Shown here in pieces: positions 1 to 6,197 of a stretch of 6,197 bases of DNA. Location: the NCBI GenBank assembly GCA_023440945.1, contig JAEZRL010000363.1, positions 1 through 6,197 of the forward strand, written 5' to 3'. Under the pieces are notes generated by a model. That model saw nothing but the letters and a program-made list of their open reading frames with translations. It did no database searches and was not told the origin of the DNA. This DNA is from Bacteroidota bacterium. GTDB taxonomy: Bacteria; Bacteroidota; Bacteroidia; Chitinophagales; Chitinophagaceae. Position numbers and translations under genes: made by a program. Numbering within the stretch: the first letter of the stretch is position 1; every line of letters begins with the position of its first letter.

Positions 1-216
1 GTGCAGATAAAAGGCGACAGCGCATCGGCGGATCTAAAATCACAAACAAGAAGTCCAATGAAAGTAAGGCTTGTAAAAGAATCTGATGAATGGAAAGTAG
101 CTTTTGATATGAACGATTTGATGAAGAATGTAATGGACGATTCGCTCAATACGAAGAGTAAAAACATGGATTATGATATTCATAAAGGAATAGATTCAGT
201 AAGAAAAGGATTATAA
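1..216 (+). CDS. C-terminal part of a small DUF4878/NTF2-like protein (5' end outside window)
   Basis: The frame is open from base 1 to a TAA at 214-216 and shows 71 residues. The GTG at base 1 is probably an internal Val codon, so the true start lies left of the window. Residues 20-36 (MKVRLVKESDEWKVAFD) have the pattern that closes many small DUF4878/NTF2-like Bacteroidota proteins: a strand of alternating Lys/Arg and Val, a charged turn, then E/N-W-x-V. The next gene has the matching stretch KVKVVRKNDNWLVDF, so the two look like tandem relatives. Here the match is followed by a charged tail of about 35 residues ending KGIDSVRKGL, which the neighbour lacks. Any signal peptide would be in the missing part. 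The molecular function is unknown, and the family call rests on this short pattern. Confidence 0.6.
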   Translation: MQIKGDSASADLKSQTRSPMKVRLVKESDEWKVAFDMNDLMKNVMDDSLNTKSKNMDYDIHKGIDSVRKGL

Positions 217-379
217 CTGCACAGCCATATCAATCATTTTAGCCTTTAAACGAGGCCGGCAAAACTCATCTCACACTTCCCAAAATCCCTCATTATTTGT
301 TTGCCATAATATAGTTGAAAACAATGTTATAAAAATTGTTTCGACTTTTGCATTAACAGGGATGAACTTAATTTTGTTT

Positions 380-787
380 ATGATGAAAAAGATTCTGACT
401 ATATTATTCTTTGCCATTGTTGTTTTTTCTTCCTGTTCAGGCAACGATTATCCAAAAGCAGAAGATTCTTTTGATGCAGCCCGCGAATTTATTGATGCCT
501 GTTTAAAAGGACAGTTTGAAAGAGCAAATGCCTACATGTTACAAGATCCGGTAAACGAGCAGCAACTGAATAAATTGCGAAAGGATTATATGCTTAAAAC
601 AAAGGAGAACAAAAAAGAATATGCAGAAGCGTCTATCATAATAAACAATGATGAAACATTGAATGATTCAACGCATATTATTTACTACAAAAACTCTTAT
701 GATAAAATTGCAAGAAAAGTAAAAGTTGTTCGTAAGAACGATAATTGGCTGGTAGATTTTAAATATACCTTTGATGGTAATTTATAA
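380..787 (+). CDS. Small lipoprotein, DUF4878/NTF2-like
   Basis: This is a 135-residue protein with an N-terminal lipoprotein signal: Met-Met-Lys-Lys, a hydrophobic run (ILTILFFAIVVF), then Ser-Ser-Cys at residues 17-19. The lipobox has Phe at -3, which is not the classical Leu but is tolerated in Bacteroidota. The mature protein would be membrane anchored through Cys19. The soluble part is about 115 residues. It starts with a helix-like segment (FDAAREFIDACLKGQFERANAYM) and ends with KVKVVRKNDNWLVDFKYTFDG, the DUF4878/NTF2-like pattern shared with the partial gene just upstream. The frame also has an ATG at 362, but that start would put a hydrophobic NLILF ahead of the Lys-Lys pair, so 380 or 383 fits a signal peptide better. 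No strong ribosome binding site decides between them. Its biochemical role is unknown. pyrF begins 35 bases after the stop and could be cotranscribed. Confidence 0.75.
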   Translation: MMKKILTILFFAIVVFSSCSGNDYPKAEDSFDAAREFIDACLKGQFERANAYMLQDPVNEQQLNKLRKDYMLKTKENKKEYAEASIIINNDETLNDSTHIIYYKNSYDKIARKVKVVRKNDNWLVDFKYTFDGNL

Positions 788-822
788 AGCTAAACAGCTT
801 ATCCTACAAAAAAATTACGGAC

Positions 823-1680
823 ATGAACAGGGCGCAGCTTGCAAAACAAATACACGAAAGAAGATCTTATCTCTGTATTGGGTTGGATACAAACGTGCAA
901 AAAATACCCGCACATTTACGCCAGGGAAACGATGCAATTTTTGAATTTAACAAAGCCATTATTGATGCTACAAAAGATGCTTGTGTAAGCTATAAAATAA
1001 ATACTGCTTTTTATGAATCGCAGGGAGTGAAAGGCTGGGAAGCGATGGAAAAAACATTGCATTATATTCCTGAAACACATTTAAAGATTGCTGATGCAAA
1101 ACGTGGTGACATTGGCAATACCTCTTCGCAATATGCAAAAGCGTTTTTTGAAACGTTGCCTTTTGATGCTGTAACTGTTGCGCCTTATATGGGTGAAGAT
1201 AGTGTTCGTCCCTTTCTTGAATACGAGAATAAATTTACTATTGTACTCGGGCTAACATCCAATAAAGGAAGTGAAGATTTTCAGAAGTTAAGTATTTCAA
1301 AACAAGCAGATGAATTTGCACCAAGGCCACATATACAACAGGCAAGCAGGCAAAGATTATTGTATGAAGAAGTGATACAAAAAATCGGTCAATGGGGAAC
1401 CCCCGATAATTTAATGTTTGTTATTGGCGCTACACAGGCAAAGGAACTCGATCATGTAAGAAGTTTGTTGCCAGATCATTTTTTATTGATTCCCGGTGTG
1501 GGTTTCCAGGGCGGAAGTTTAAAAGAAGTTTCCGAACATGGCATGAATAAAGAAGTCGGTTTATTAGTTAATGTAAGTCGTGCAATTATTTATGCCGGGG
1601 AAGGAGAGAACTTTGCAAACGAAGCAGCGATTATCGCTAAACAATATCAGACCGAAATGAGTTCTTATCTCAACTTTTAA
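823..1680 (+). CDS. pyrF: Orotidine-5'-phosphate decarboxylase (PyrF, long-form subfamily 2)
   Basis: This enzyme decarboxylates orotidine 5'-monophosphate to UMP, the last step of de novo pyrimidine synthesis, in the cytoplasm. The 285-residue protein matches the longer PyrF subfamily rather than the roughly 230-residue E. coli type. Visible landmarks are an early substrate-site strand CIGLDTN (18-24), Lys58 in SYKINTAFYE, and the catalytic signature D91-A-K93-R-G-D96-I with Asp-x-Lys-x-x-Asp spacing, followed by GNTS. Later come VTVAPYMGEDS, VIGATQ, and the phosphate-binding end LLIPGVGFQGG, then LVNVSRAIIYAG. All parts expected of a complete TIM barrel are present. The ATG at 823 gives the conserved start MNRAQLAKQIHERRSYLCIGLD; its leader is A-rich without a clear Shine-Dalgarno. 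The last 11 bases overlap the end of the convergent hydrolase gene. No other pyr genes are in view. Confidence 0.96.
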   Translation: MNRAQLAKQIHERRSYLCIGLDTNVQKIPAHLRQGNDAIFEFNKAIIDATKDACVSYKINTAFYESQGVKGWEAMEKTLHYIPETHLKIADAKRGDIGNTSSQYAKAFFETLPFDAVTVAPYMGEDSVRPFLEYENKFTIVLGLTSNKGSEDFQKLSISKQADEFAPRPHIQQASRQRLLYEEVIQKIGQWGTPDNLMFVIGATQAKELDHVRSLLPDHFLLIPGVGFQGGSLKEVSEHGMNKEVGLLVNVSRAIIYAGEGENFANEAAIIAKQYQTEMSSYLNF

Positions 1681-2287
1681 TAGCATTGATTATATAATCA
1701 GCTATCAAATAAGCCCATTTTTCATACTCTTTTGCAGAAGGATGTAAACCATCTTCAGCAATAAGACTACTATTATTTTTCACTTCTCTTGAGCTTTGGG
1801 TTATATTAATGTAATGTACATTGTATTGCTTCGAAAGTTCTTTGTTTGTTTTATTAAAATCATCTATCTCTTTCGATATATCATTTGCATCATTCGTGTT
1901 ACCAAAAAACGGTGTTGCACTCCAATCAGGAATAGATAATACGATAACTCTTTCCGGTTTATCTGATGTGTATTGAAGTGTTTTTTTTAGTAAGAATTCA
2001 AAATTGTTGCGATAATCTTCAATCTTCAATTTTCGATATTGATTATTGACACCGATAAGTAGCGTTACAAAATCATAAGTATCATTTAAGGAAGTATGTA
2101 AAAGATGTTCTGCTAATTCAAAGCTTGTCCACCCTGTTTGCGCAACAATTTCAGGTGCATGAAAATGCAACCCTTTTTTACGTAATAATTGTATTGTTTG
2201 GTAAGGGAAACTTTCATGCAAAGCAACCGATTCTCCAATGGTATAAGAATCACCAAGCGCAAGATAAGTGAAGTGGTGTTTGGTCAT
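1670..2287 (-). CDS. SGNH/GDSL-family hydrolase
   Basis: This 205-residue serine hydrolase of the SGNH fold has all signature blocks: GDSYT (12-16) with nucleophile Ser14, Gly52 in QTGWTS (block II), GVNNQY (79-84) with oxyanion Asn81 (block III), and EDGLHPS (178-184) with Asp179 and His182 (block V). The catalytic set is therefore intact. No signal peptide is seen: the protein opens MTKHHFTYLALGDS, with the first block almost at the N terminus, so it is probably cytoplasmic. The family acts on esters, acyl or acetyl groups and lysophospholipids, and sequence alone does not give the substrate. It lies 38 bases downstream of kynU on the same strand and is likely cotranscribed with it, which allows but does not prove a role in the kynurenine pathway. 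Its 3' end overlaps the end of convergent pyrF by 11 bases. Confidence 0.9.
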   Translation of the reverse strand: MTKHHFTYLALGDSYTIGESVALHESFPYQTIQLLRKKGLHFHAPEIVAQTGWTSFELAEHLLHTSLNDTYDFVTLLIGVNNQYRKLKIEDYRNNFEFLLKKTLQYTSDKPERVIVLSIPDWSATPFFGNTNDANDISKEIDDFNKTNKELSKQYNVHYINITQSSREVKNNSSLIAEDGLHPSAKEYEKWAYLIADYIINAIKS

Positions 2288-2325
2288 GTTTCTGCTTCAA
2301 ACAGTGATTAATTTAAATAAGATGT

Positions 2326-3591
2326 TTAGAACGCTTCTTTCAAGATCTTATAAAATGAAAATACATCTGCAAAAGAACAATAAAAAGGCGCAGGTGCAAC
2401 ACGTATAACACCTGGTTCACGATAATCAACAATAATGCCTTTACTTAGCATCTTCTCATAAATCTCTTTTCCTTTCTTATGAAAATAGAGACATAACTGT
2501 GCGCCTCTTTTTTCTTCGTCTTCCGGTGTTATAATCTCAAAGGAAATATTATTTAACTGCTGCAATAAAAATTCAAGATAACCGGTTAATCGGATACTTT
2601 TCTCTCTTAATTTTTCAATTCCTGCCTGGTCAAAGAATTCAAGTGAAGCTTTCAACGCAGTCATATTGAAAACCTGTGCGGTGCTTATGTTCCAGCCTGA
2701 TGCATCTTCTTTCGGTACGAAACCTTTTTCCATTTCAAAACGTGTAGCCTCATCATTTCCCCACCATCCACCAAATCTGCTTAAGCTTTTGTTCTTAGAA
2801 TGTTGTTCATGTATAAAAGCACCACCAATTGCACCAGGGCCGCCATTGAGATATTTGTAATTACACCATACGGCAAAATCAACATTCCAATCGTGCAACC
2901 GCACCGGAACATTTCCTGCTACGTGCGCCAGGTCCCAACAAGCGTAAGCTCCTGCTTCATGTGCAGCCTGTGTTAAGTTTTTTATATCAAATAATTGTCC
3001 TGTGTAATAATTGATGCCACCAATAAGAACGAGAGATAATGCCTCTTTATGTTCATTGATTTGAGAAAGAATATCTTCTTCCTGAATAAGTTTTTCGCCT
3101 TTACGTGGTGCCACTTCGATGATCGCATCCTGCGGCTTTAACCCATAATGTTCAACCTGTGTTTCAACTGCATACTGATCAGAGGGAAATGCACCTGCTT
3201 CCATCAATATTTTATAGCGTTGTTTTGTGGGTTTGTAAAAGGTCAGCATCAGCAAATGAAGGTTAACAGTTAATGCATTCATCAGCGTTATTTCTTCCTC
3301 CCTTGCCCCCATAATCTTTCCAAGCGGAGAACGCATGGCGTCGGCATAATGCATCCACGATGTTGGACCTTTAAACCAGCCATCTACACCAAGTTCTCTC
3401 CATCTTTTCAGTTCTGTTTCAATTGTTGCCTCTACGGTTTTTGGCTGAAGTCCTAACGAGTTTCCGCAGAAGTAAATAACGTCTTTCCCCTTATGTTGCG
3501 GAAAGTAAAACTGGTTTTTAAAAGCACGCAATTCATCGTTCTCATCCTGCAGTTGTGCATAAGGAAGTGAAGCTTCAAACGTATTTTGCAT
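2326..3591 (-). CDS. kynU: Kynureninase
   Basis: This PLP-dependent hydrolase cleaves L-kynurenine or 3-hydroxykynurenine to anthranilate or 3-hydroxyanthranilate plus alanine. It serves tryptophan breakdown or, with other enzymes, NAD synthesis through quinolinate. The 421 residues equal the usual family length. Landmarks in order are YFCGNSLGLQP (40-50), GVDGWFKGPTSWMHY (68-82), EAGAFPSDQYA (131-141), the cofactor-binding WDLAHVAGN (219-227) with Asp220 and His223, the Schiff-base lysine Lys246 in CNYKYLNGGPG (243-253), FGGWWG (273-278), RGAQL (362-366), and the C-terminal VDYREPGVIRVAPAPFY (388-404). Nothing appears missing. The ATG at 3591 gives the normal N terminus. Upstream is a perfect 12-base inverted repeat that may be an operator. 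The SGNH hydrolase follows after 38 bases. No tryptophan dioxygenase, formamidase or kynurenine monooxygenase gene is in the window, so the pathway branch cannot be decided here. Confidence 0.95.
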   Translation of the reverse strand: MQNTFEASLPYAQLQDENDELRAFKNQFYFPQHKGKDVIYFCGNSLGLQPKTVEATIETELKRWRELGVDGWFKGPTSWMHYADAMRSPLGKIMGAREEEITLMNALTVNLHLLMLTFYKPTKQRYKILMEAGAFPSDQYAVETQVEHYGLKPQDAIIEVAPRKGEKLIQEEDILSQINEHKEALSLVLIGGINYYTGQLFDIKNLTQAAHEAGAYACWDLAHVAGNVPVRLHDWNVDFAVWCNYKYLNGGPGAIGGAFIHEQHSKNKSLSRFGGWWGNDEATRFEMEKGFVPKEDASGWNISTAQVFNMTALKASLEFFDQAGIEKLREKSIRLTGYLEFLLQQLNNISFEIITPEDEEKRGAQLCLYFHKKGKEIYEKMLSKGIIVDYREPGVIRVAPAPFYCSFADVFSFYKILKEAF

Positions 3592-4115
3592 GGCTTTGTT
3601 TTATGCAAGATAAAACAAAGAAAATGTGCCGCGATTTTATAAACCATTGCAGAGGTTTATAAAATTATTTTTTGTTTGCCAGCTTTGAAATTGCTATTTG
3701 GCTTTAGTTGTGTCACTTAAATCTTTGAATTTCTATTCAACAGGCTTGAGTCAGCAATCCGTTCTACCACTAAGTATATATTTTATTATACTGAGATACA
3801 AGGCATAGCTGGCCCAAGTTACTTTTAGAATCTGAAAGGTGCCTAAGGATAATTCGATAGATTTAATCCTGTTTCAGTAATAAGTGAACCAAGAATGATA
3901 AGATCTATGCGGAAAGGCTTTCAAGAATGGGAGCAGAACAACAACTTAAACAATGGCCAGCTGCATCTTTTTTTATTATGAACTGCATCTACTTAGCAGG
4001 CTAATAAGAATACTTGCAAAAATACATTACATCTTTTACAAATTAACTACGTGCAGTAGAACAGGGAATGTACGGGTTACCTTATACGTTGAAACATTTA
4101 TCGGCTGAATTTATT
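3592..4115. other. 524-base gap between kynU and citrate synthase without a convincing gene
   Basis: No frame on either strand gives a protein I can recognise. The longest small frame I noted (3895-3981, +, 28 codons) has no supporting features. Besides the kynU palindrome, the gap holds two small hairpin-capable repeats. One is TTGAAT/ATTCAA at 3725-3740 with a 4-base loop. The other pairs 3770-3778 with 3787-3795, nine bases with one mismatch. Between them, on the - strand, is a piece resembling a tRNA D-arm (CTTAGTGGTAGAAC, complement of 3757-3770). CTGCATCT occurs twice, at 3961-3968 and 3983-3990. I see no clear hairpin plus T-run terminator after the citrate synthase stop at 4116. The stretch is unusually long for an otherwise compact region and may hold a decayed gene, a leader RNA, or nothing functional. 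Confidence 0.5.
3634..3665. promoter_or_regulatory. Perfect 12+12 inverted repeat upstream of kynU, candidate operator
   Basis: The left arm ATTTTATAAACC (3634-3645) and right arm GGTTTATAAAAT (3654-3665) are exact reverse complements around an 8-base spacer. The inner edge lies 42 bases before the kynU start codon. Each arm contains the self-symmetric octamer TTTATAAA, with centres 20 bases apart, close to two helical turns, so a dimeric regulator could bind both on one DNA face. On the kynU strand, a weak Bacteroidota -7-like box (TTTCTTTG, complement of 3616-3623, one mismatch to TAnnTTTG) lies just downstream, which would put the repeat at or near the -33 region. The repeat itself is certain; its role as an operator is inferred. 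A terminator is less likely because the stem is AT-rich and no clean T-run follows. Confidence 0.5.
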
Positions 4116-5438
4116 CTATTCCCAAATCTCATCTTTTCCTTCCAGCCATAATTTCACGGCTCTTGTGGTAACGGATTTTGGTCTTTCCAGCGGAAAGCCT
4201 AACGCTCTGTCCCAGCAAAGATTTGCCAGCACACCCAAAGCACGGCTTACACCAAAAAGAACAGTATAAAATTCATATTCTTTTAACCCATAATGAACCA
4301 GTAAAGCACCGCTGTGCGCATCAACATTTGGCCAGGGATTTTTTACTTTTCCTAATGATTGTAAGATGCCGGGGACAGTTTCATAAATATTCCATACGGT
4401 TTGTACCAAAGCATCATCAGGCATGTGCTTTTTACCAAATTCCATCTGCGCTGTAAAACGTGGATCTGTTTTTCTTAAAACCGCATGACCATAGCCTGGA
4501 ACCACTTTTCCTTCTTCAAGTGTTTTGCGTACATACTCTTCTATCTGTTCTTTTGAAGGCGTTTCAGTGTTCAACTCTTTACGCATTTCGAATATCCATT
4601 TAACCACTTCCTGATTGGCAAGACCATGCAATGGTCCGGCTAAACCATTCATTCCGGCAGCAAAACTCAGGTAAGGATCGCTTAATGCGGAGCCAACTAA
4701 ATGTGTAGTATGAGCTGAAACATTTCCACCTTCATGATCTGCATGAATGGTCATGTACAAACGCATCAGTTCTTTAAAACTTTCATCTTCATAACCCATC
4801 ATGTGCGCAAGGTTACCGGCCCAATCGAGCAAACCATCCGGTTGTATGTGATCGTTGTTCTTGTATTTTCTGCGATAAATATAAGCGGCAATGCGTGGCA
4901 ATCTTGCGATAAGATCCATTGCATCATCACAAATTGGTTCCCAATAATCTTCTTTATTCAAACCTTTTGCATAAGCTTTTGCAAAATTGCTTTCTGTTTG
5001 CAAAGCCATTACCCCGGTTACAAACATCGTCATGGGATGCGTGTTCAAAGGCAAAGCATCAATCACATCAAACACGTGATTGGGAACATGGCTTCTGCGT
5101 TGCAATACAGCGGTTACTTCCTGTGCGTCAGCTTCGGTAGGTAATTCACCAACCAACATTAAATAAAAAATTCCTTCCGGCAGTGGCTGTGTTCCGCCAT
5201 TTGCTTTTGGCAGTTTTTGTTGTAATTCTGGTATGGAATATCCTCTGAAACGAATACCTTCCTGCGGATCGAGCAAGCTTGTTTCAGATACAAGCCCTGT
5301 GATGCCCCGCATTCCCTGGTATATCTGTGATAATTTTACTTCGCCAATCTTTTTGCTTCCATGTTCTTTTAAAATATCTTTTATTTCGGCACTCGCTTTA
5401 TCTGCATTTGCCTTGAACCTGTCTTTAATAATTCCCAT
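4116..5438 (-). CDS. gltA: Citrate synthase, mitochondrial/eukaryotic-type
   Basis: This enzyme condenses oxaloacetate and acetyl-CoA to citrate, the entry step of the TCA cycle. The 440-residue protein carries the full active site. His235 lies in HADHEGGNVSAHT (232-244), His271 in GPLHGLANQEV (268-278), His318 in VPGYGHAVLRKTDPR (313-327), and Asp373 in NVDAHSG (371-377). Substrate-binding Arg399 (SRALG) and Arg419 (FPLERPKS) are also present. By remembered numbering these correspond to pig mitochondrial His274, His320, Asp375, Arg401 and Arg421. The active-site blocks resemble the mitochondrial form far more than the allosteric E. coli GltA, and the N-terminal zinc-binding-like domain of that enzyme is absent. 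There is no targeting presequence, in keeping with a bacterial cytoplasmic protein. Such eukaryotic-type enzymes are known in Bacteroidota. The symbol gltA denotes function, not close homology to E. coli. The ATG at 5438 is the natural start. It appears to be transcribed alone, with large gaps on both sides. Confidence 0.95.
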   Translation of the reverse strand: MGIIKDRFKANADKASAEIKDILKEHGSKKIGEVKLSQIYQGMRGITGLVSETSLLDPQEGIRFRGYSIPELQQKLPKANGGTQPLPEGIFYLMLVGELPTEADAQEVTAVLQRRSHVPNHVFDVIDALPLNTHPMTMFVTGVMALQTESNFAKAYAKGLNKEDYWEPICDDAMDLIARLPRIAAYIYRRKYKNNDHIQPDGLLDWAGNLAHMMGYEDESFKELMRLYMTIHADHEGGNVSAHTTHLVGSALSDPYLSFAAGMNGLAGPLHGLANQEVVKWIFEMRKELNTETPSKEQIEEYVRKTLEEGKVVPGYGHAVLRKTDPRFTAQMEFGKKHMPDDALVQTVWNIYETVPGILQSLGKVKNPWPNVDAHSGALLVHYGLKEYEFYTVLFGVSRALGVLANLCWDRALGFPLERPKSVTTRAVKLWLEGKDEIWE

Positions 5439-5502
5439 GACAATAAATTTTATATCAAGCTAAATGAGTAAAAGTGTTTGGGTTAGTAGCTTTTAGTTGT
5501 GG

Positions 5503-5529
5503 TAAAGGTAATTTTTTTATGCATAACAA
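5503..5529 (-). promoter_or_regulatory. Weak candidate promoter for citrate synthase
   Basis: On the - strand, TTG (complement of 5527-5529) is followed after 16 bases by TACCTTTA (complement of 5503-5510), one mismatch from the Bacteroidota -7 consensus TAnnTTTG. The spacing is slightly shorter than usual. It would leave a leader of roughly 60 bases before the ATG at 5438. In AT-rich DNA such matches arise by chance, so this is only a suggestion. Confidence 0.25.
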
Positions 5530-5557
5530 TACAGAGGCATAAAGGATAATCTCTGTA
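5530..5557. repeat. 7+7 inverted repeat upstream of citrate synthase
   Basis: TACAGAG (5530-5536) and CTCTGTA (5551-5557) are exact reverse complements around a 14-base spacer. The repeat sits directly next to the weak -33-like element of the candidate citrate synthase promoter, so it could be an operator. It also lies 42 bases after the stop of the lipid kinase gene, but no T-run follows it on that strand, so a terminator role is unlikely. A repeat of this size can occur by chance in a gap this long. Confidence 0.3.
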
Positions 5558-5598
5558 AATGCCCTTTTATTTTCAGGGAATGTTTAAGAGAAGTTATA

Positions 5599-6197
5599 TC
5601 AGGGACGAATAAGCTTAAAACAATCTTTTATAATGCTGGCATTCAGTTCTTCGCTGGTATCCATCGGTTCACCATCTACATGAAAAGGCGCCAATTTAAG
5701 ATTGCGGATGGTTAAGGATGTTGCCTGGAAATATAAAATGTTTTTCCGCGAAATATCTTCCACCAGTTTCTGCAATTTATTGTTACCTCTTATTTGTCGA
5801 AGAATGGCAAAAGGCAATCTTGCTTTGTTCATTTTTTGAACGATTACTATATCCAACAAACCATCATCCAGACTTGCATGTGGAGCAATCGTGAAGTTAT
5901 TACCAAACTGGTTGCTGTTAGCAATCGTTATAAAAAATGCTTCTGTGAAGAAGGAAAAATTATCAAGAATAACTTCAAATTGGTAAGGATGTGCTTTGAA
6001 ATAATTTAGCAAGCTTTGCTGTGTATAAGTAAGCAATCCTCGACTTGCTTTTTGCGCAAAATCATGCGCCACTTTTGCGTCAAAACCTACTCCGCTAAGC
6101 ATACAGGAAAAGTGCCCATTAACTCTGAACGCATCTATCGGTTTTGCAGTTCCTTCCAGTATTAATTGCAAGGCATCCAAAGGCTTTTTAGGTATGC
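5599..6197 (-). CDS. YegS/diacylglycerol-kinase-family lipid kinase (N terminus outside window)
   Basis: The frame stays open to the right edge. The codons at 6181-6195 read Ile-Pro-Lys-Lys-Pro, so the gene begins beyond the window; a TTG at 6178-6180 is not the real start. The visible 198 residues are the C-terminal two thirds of a lipid kinase that usually has about 290-300 residues, and the N-terminal ATP-binding part with the GGDGT motif is outside. Numbering the fragment from that Ile, landmarks are GVGFDA (35-40), SRGLLTY (51-57), ANSNQFGNNFTIAPHASLDDGLLDIV with acidic DDGLLD at 110-115, and HVDGEP (172-177), where Asp-Gly-Glu is the family's conserved catalytic/metal region. Proteins of this family phosphorylate diacylglycerol or related lipids at the membrane; the exact lipid is not readable from sequence. 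A 160-base gap separates it from citrate synthase, so a shared operon is doubtful. Confidence 0.92.
   Translation of the reverse strand, partial: IPKKPLDALQLILEGTAKPIDAFRVNGHFSCMLSGVGFDAKVAHDFAQKASRGLLTYTQQSLLNYFKAHPYQFEVILDNFSFFTEAFFITIANSNQFGNNFTIAPHASLDDGLLDIVIVQKMNKARLPFAILRQIRGNNKLQKLVEDISRKNILYFQATSLTIRNLKLAPFHVDGEPMDTSEELNASIIKDCFKLIRP

Noticed and set aside
319..341. Inverted repeat AAACAAT/ATTGTTT with a 9-base spacer before the lipoprotein gene
   Set aside because: Seven AT-rich base pairs in an AT-rich leader are expected often by chance. There is no terminator T-run and no aligned promoter.
787..800. Short stem AAGCT/AGCTT between the lipoprotein stop and pyrF
   Set aside because: It has only five base pairs and no T-run after it, so it is not a credible terminator or attenuator.
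3757..3770. Possible tRNA gene on the - strand (CTTAGTGGTAGAAC)
   Set aside because: There is no T-arm GTTCRA motif, no 7-base acceptor stem and no well-paired anticodon stem, so it is not called as a tRNA; kept only as a low-interest finding.
3895..3981. 28-codon + strand frame beginning MIRSMRKGFQEW
   Set aside because: It is too short, without a ribosome binding site, recognisable motif or partner. Such frames are common by chance.
3961..3990. CTGCATCT repeated after 22 bases, with a T-run between
   Set aside because: There are only two copies of an 8-mer and no inverted-repeat or element boundaries; not evidence of an attachment site or target duplication.
4734..5144. 136-codon + strand frame opposite citrate synthase
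   Set aside because: It lies wholly antisense to a strongly conserved enzyme and its translation shows no family features.
5599..6180. Lipid kinase starting at the TTG at 6178-6180 as a complete short protein
   Set aside because: The same frame continues without a stop to the window edge with family-like residues, and the N-terminal ATP-binding half would be missing; the gene is cut by the window, not truncated in nature.

Overview
The window looks like ordinary chromosomal DNA of a Bacteroidota bacterium, probably Chitinophagaceae-like. The placement is by inference from AT-rich, A-rich-leader genes without strong Shine-Dalgarno sites, a lipoprotein with an MKK-type signal, a long-form PyrF (285 aa), a mitochondrial-type citrate synthase, and a kynureninase typical of that phylum. 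No mobile element, CRISPR array, rRNA or intact tRNA was seen.

Layout. On the + strand, 1-216 is the 3' end of a small protein cut by the window edge. It is followed by a related small lipoprotein (380-787) and, 35 bases later, pyrF (823-1680, orotidine-5'-phosphate decarboxylase). Everything after that is on the - strand. An SGNH/GDSL hydrolase (1670-2287) meets pyrF tail to tail with an 11-base overlap. It lies 38 bases downstream of kynU (2326-3591, kynureninase), so the two may form a kynU-hydrolase operon. A 524-base gap (3592-4115) without a convincing gene follows. It holds a perfect 12+12 inverted repeat just upstream of kynU, which is the best regulatory candidate in the window. Then comes citrate synthase (4116-5438), a 160-base leader region with a weak promoter candidate and a short inverted repeat, and the C-terminal two thirds of a YegS/diacylglycerol-kinase-family lipid kinase (5599-6197) that runs off the right edge.

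How the genes work together. They are mostly unrelated housekeeping functions: the last step of UMP synthesis (PyrF), entry into the TCA cycle (citrate synthase), tryptophan/kynurenine catabolism or de novo NAD synthesis (KynU), and lipid phosphorylation (YegS family). The only neighbour link suggesting a joint role is kynU with the SGNH hydrolase. I found no strong evidence for a previously undescribed system. The points most worth a second look are the kynU upstream palindrome, the kynU-hydrolase pairing, and the structured but gene-free stretch between kynU and citrate synthase.
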